Shown: positions 5,103 to 6,702 of the stretch, one piece after another
Layout: every line of letters starts with the position of its first letter
How positions within the stretch are numbered: position 1 is the first letter of the stretch
Position numbers and translations under genes: made by a program
Assembly: GCA_027031145.1 (NCBI GenBank)
Contig: JALVEG010000616.1
Coordinates: 1-6,702 of the forward strand
Length of the DNA stretch: 6,702 bases
Reading direction: 5' to 3'
Source: Saprospiraceae bacterium
GTDB lineage: Bacteria; Bacteroidota; Bacteroidia; Chitinophagales; Saprospiraceae
Notes under the pieces: model-generated
Database searches by the model: none
Seen by the model: the letters and a program-made list of their open reading frames with translations, nothing else
Told to the model about the DNA's origin: nothing

Positions 5103-6702
5103 TCACTTCAAACTTTCCATTAAATAATCCGTCATCAAAGTATATAGATGATATCTGGTTCCTTTTCCTTCATATATTCCGTGTGTTCTGTTGGGATATG
5201 ACATTAACCGGAATTGTTTGTTGTATTTTACTAGTTCGTTTATTAACGCTTCTGTATTTTGATAGTGAACATTGTCATCTCCGGTGCCATGTATAAGCAG
5301 CAGTTTACCTTTAAGGTTTTTTGCAAAAGTAACCGGAGACCCTTGTAGATAATCCTCCATGTTTTCCTGAGGCAATCCCATATATCTTTCTTCATATACA
5401 TTATCATAGTACAGCAAATTAGTTACAGGTGCGACAGAAATGCCGGTTTTGTATATTTCAGGATATCTAAACAATAGATTTAGCGTCATTGAACCGCCAC
5501 CTGACCATCCCCAAACAGCTACTTTTGAAGTATCTATAAAATTCCATTGCAATATCTCTTTGGCTGCCATTGCCTGGTCCCTCGAATTGATAACTCCTAC
5601 TTTACGATATAGAGACTTTCTCCATTCTCTGCCTTTTAGACATGGGGTTCCTCTGTTGTCGAGAGTGATGACCAAAATTCCTTTTTGCGATAGCATTAAA
5701 TGCCATATTCGAGGCCATCTGTTCAGAGCAGTTTGTCCCCAGGGTTCACCGTAAACATAAAACAATACCGGATATTTCTTTTCAGGATCAAAACCGGGAG
5801 GCTTTATCATATAACCGTCCATATCAATTCCATCAACAGTTGTGATATCAAAAAACTCAATTTCACCAAGTTCAAGTCCGGAAATTGTTTTTTTCAATTT
5901 TTCATTTTTTATCAGATTGGTGAGGGTCTTGTGTTTTGGTAAATTGATCATGTTTTTGACGGGGATTTGTTCAATGGAACTAAAGGACTGAATAGCGTAT
6001 TTGAAATCAGGAGAAATATCATAAAGATTTACCCCTTTAAAATTTTCAGGAGTCAAACGCTGCAAGTTTTTTCCGTTCAGTCCAATAGAGTACAAGTATC
6101 TTCCAGTGGAATTATCCGGAGATGCGTTAAAGTATATTTTTTTATTTTTCTCATCATACCCATACAAAGAAGCGATATCATAATCTCCTGAAGTTATCAA
6201 TTTTTCTTTTCCTGTTTTGACTTTGATATTATAGATATGCCTCCAACCGTCTTTTTCACTCACCCAAAGAAAATTTTTATTCTTATTGAAAAAGATAATA
6301 TCGACAGGTTCCCATTTGGTTTGGGATACATCGGACCAGTCTATATCTATCCAGGCTTTATCCGTATCTGTATAAAAGTTATTGATAATATTGGTGTTTA
6401 TATCATAGAGCCAAAGTCTATTTGTATTTTGTTTTCTGTTCAGTTGTTGCAGTACAATTTTATTTTCACCTTTTAACCATTGCAGTCTTGGCAGGTAATT
6501 TTGTTTTGTATCACCCGGTACTGGGATCCATTTAATATTTTTATCTTTTATTGAAATAACACCCGTCTTAACTGAGGATGGATCGTAACCTGTTTTGGGA
6601 TATTGTACGGGAATGATCCTGCTATAAACAGAATCGGTATTGTTGATCATATAAAAGTCTTTGATACCTGAAGCATCCACTTGCCAAAATGCAATATATC
6701 TA
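5103..6702 (-). CDS. Dipeptidyl-peptidase IV family serine peptidase (S9B), 5' partial
   Basis: By family knowledge this exo-peptidase cleaves X-Pro or X-Ala dipeptides from peptide N-termini, usually in the periplasm, feeding peptide uptake. 532 residues are visible, reading through the window edge (R-Y-I-A-F-W-Q before the GTG at 6680, so that GTG is not the start). Full-length relatives are about 700-740 residues, so roughly 200 are missing, including any signal peptide and the double-Glu substrate-anchoring motif. Numbered from position 6701: the propeller part includes the SEKDGWRHIY motif, oxyanion Tyr317 lies in VYGEPWGQ, nucleophile Ser400 in GWSGGG, Asp475 in HGTGDDNVH and His507 in YPNRTHGI. 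Tyr-to-Ser (83) and Asp-to-His (32) spacings equal those of human DPP4, so the hydrolase is intact. Human DPP4 has GWSYGG; Gly replaces Tyr after the serine here. The next gene downstream is the exported thioredoxin-fold protein. A prolyl tripeptidyl-peptidase specificity cannot be excluded. Confidence 0.95.
   Translation of the reverse strand, partial: RYIAFWQVDASGIKDFYMINNTDSVYSRIIPVQYPKTGYDPSSVKTGVISIKDKNIKWIPVPGDTKQNYLPRLQWLKGENKIVLQQLNRKQNTNRLWLYDINTNIINNFYTDTDKAWIDIDWSDVSQTKWEPVDIIFFNKNKNFLWVSEKDGWRHIYNIKVKTGKEKLITSGDYDIASLYGYDEKNKKIYFNASPDNSTGRYLYSIGLNGKNLQRLTPENFKGVNLYDISPDFKYAIQSFSSIEQIPVKNMINLPKHKTLTNLIKNEKLKKTISGLELGEIEFFDITTVDGIDMDGYMIKPPGFDPEKKYPVLFYVYGEPWGQTALNRWPRIWHLMLSQKGILVITLDNRGTPCLKGREWRKSLYRKVGVINSRDQAMAAKEILQWNFIDTSKVAVWGWSGGGSMTLNLLFRYPEIYKTGISVAPVTNLLYYDNVYEERYMGLPQENMEDYLQGSPVTFAKNLKGKLLLIHGTGDDNVHYQNTEALINELVKYNKQFRLMSYPNRTHGIYEGKGTRYHLYTLMTDYLMESLK

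Overview
The window comes from a low-GC member of the Bacteroidota. The main evidence is a large secreted protein ending in a type IX secretion system (T9SS) type A sorting domain, a system restricted to this phylum and its close relatives. A promoter matching the Bacteroidota TTTG / TAnnTTTG consensus and an S9B dipeptidyl-peptidase with the VYGEPWGQ signature agree with this. HYR-like repeats followed by a dockerin-like module of the NGISTLDLVLIQKHILG type, a cohesin-like domain and the T9SS tail resemble proteins of Saprospiraceae-type lineages. That finer placement is inference.

Layout. (1) Positions 2-3649, + strand: the 3' 1215 codons of a giant cysteine-rich surface or secreted protein whose N-terminus lies outside the window. 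(2) Positions 3650-3831: two successive intrinsic terminators, then a consensus promoter for a small gene. (3) Positions 3832-4143, + strand: a compact cytoplasmic thioredoxin with a CQPC active site. (4) Positions 4144-4187: a 44-bp convergent gap with no convincing terminator. (5) Positions 4188-5024, - strand: an exported thioredoxin-fold protein with a CHPC active site and a basic C-terminal extension. (6) Positions 5025-5102: a 78-bp spacer carrying five copies of a 7-bp tandem repeat. (7) Positions 5103-6702, - strand: the C-terminal 532 codons of a dipeptidyl-peptidase IV family serine peptidase with an intact catalytic triad; its N-terminus is outside the window.

How the genes relate. 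The two minus-strand genes are co-directional, 78 bp apart and lack an obvious separating terminator, so they may be co-transcribed; both probably act in the cell envelope. The + strand surface protein and the thioredoxin are separated by tandem terminators and a new promoter, so they are independent units. All cysteines of the surface protein (43 in the visible part) lie upstream of its dockerin/cohesin/T9SS part. The exported thioredoxin-fold protein nearby could in principle act on such substrates, but the sequence does not show this.

No RNA gene, CRISPR array, insertion sequence or phage gene was seen. I see no clear evidence of a wholly new system. The points most worth a second look are the combined dockerin and cohesin modules in one T9SS cargo, the sharp cysteine boundary, and the 7-bp repeat tract.
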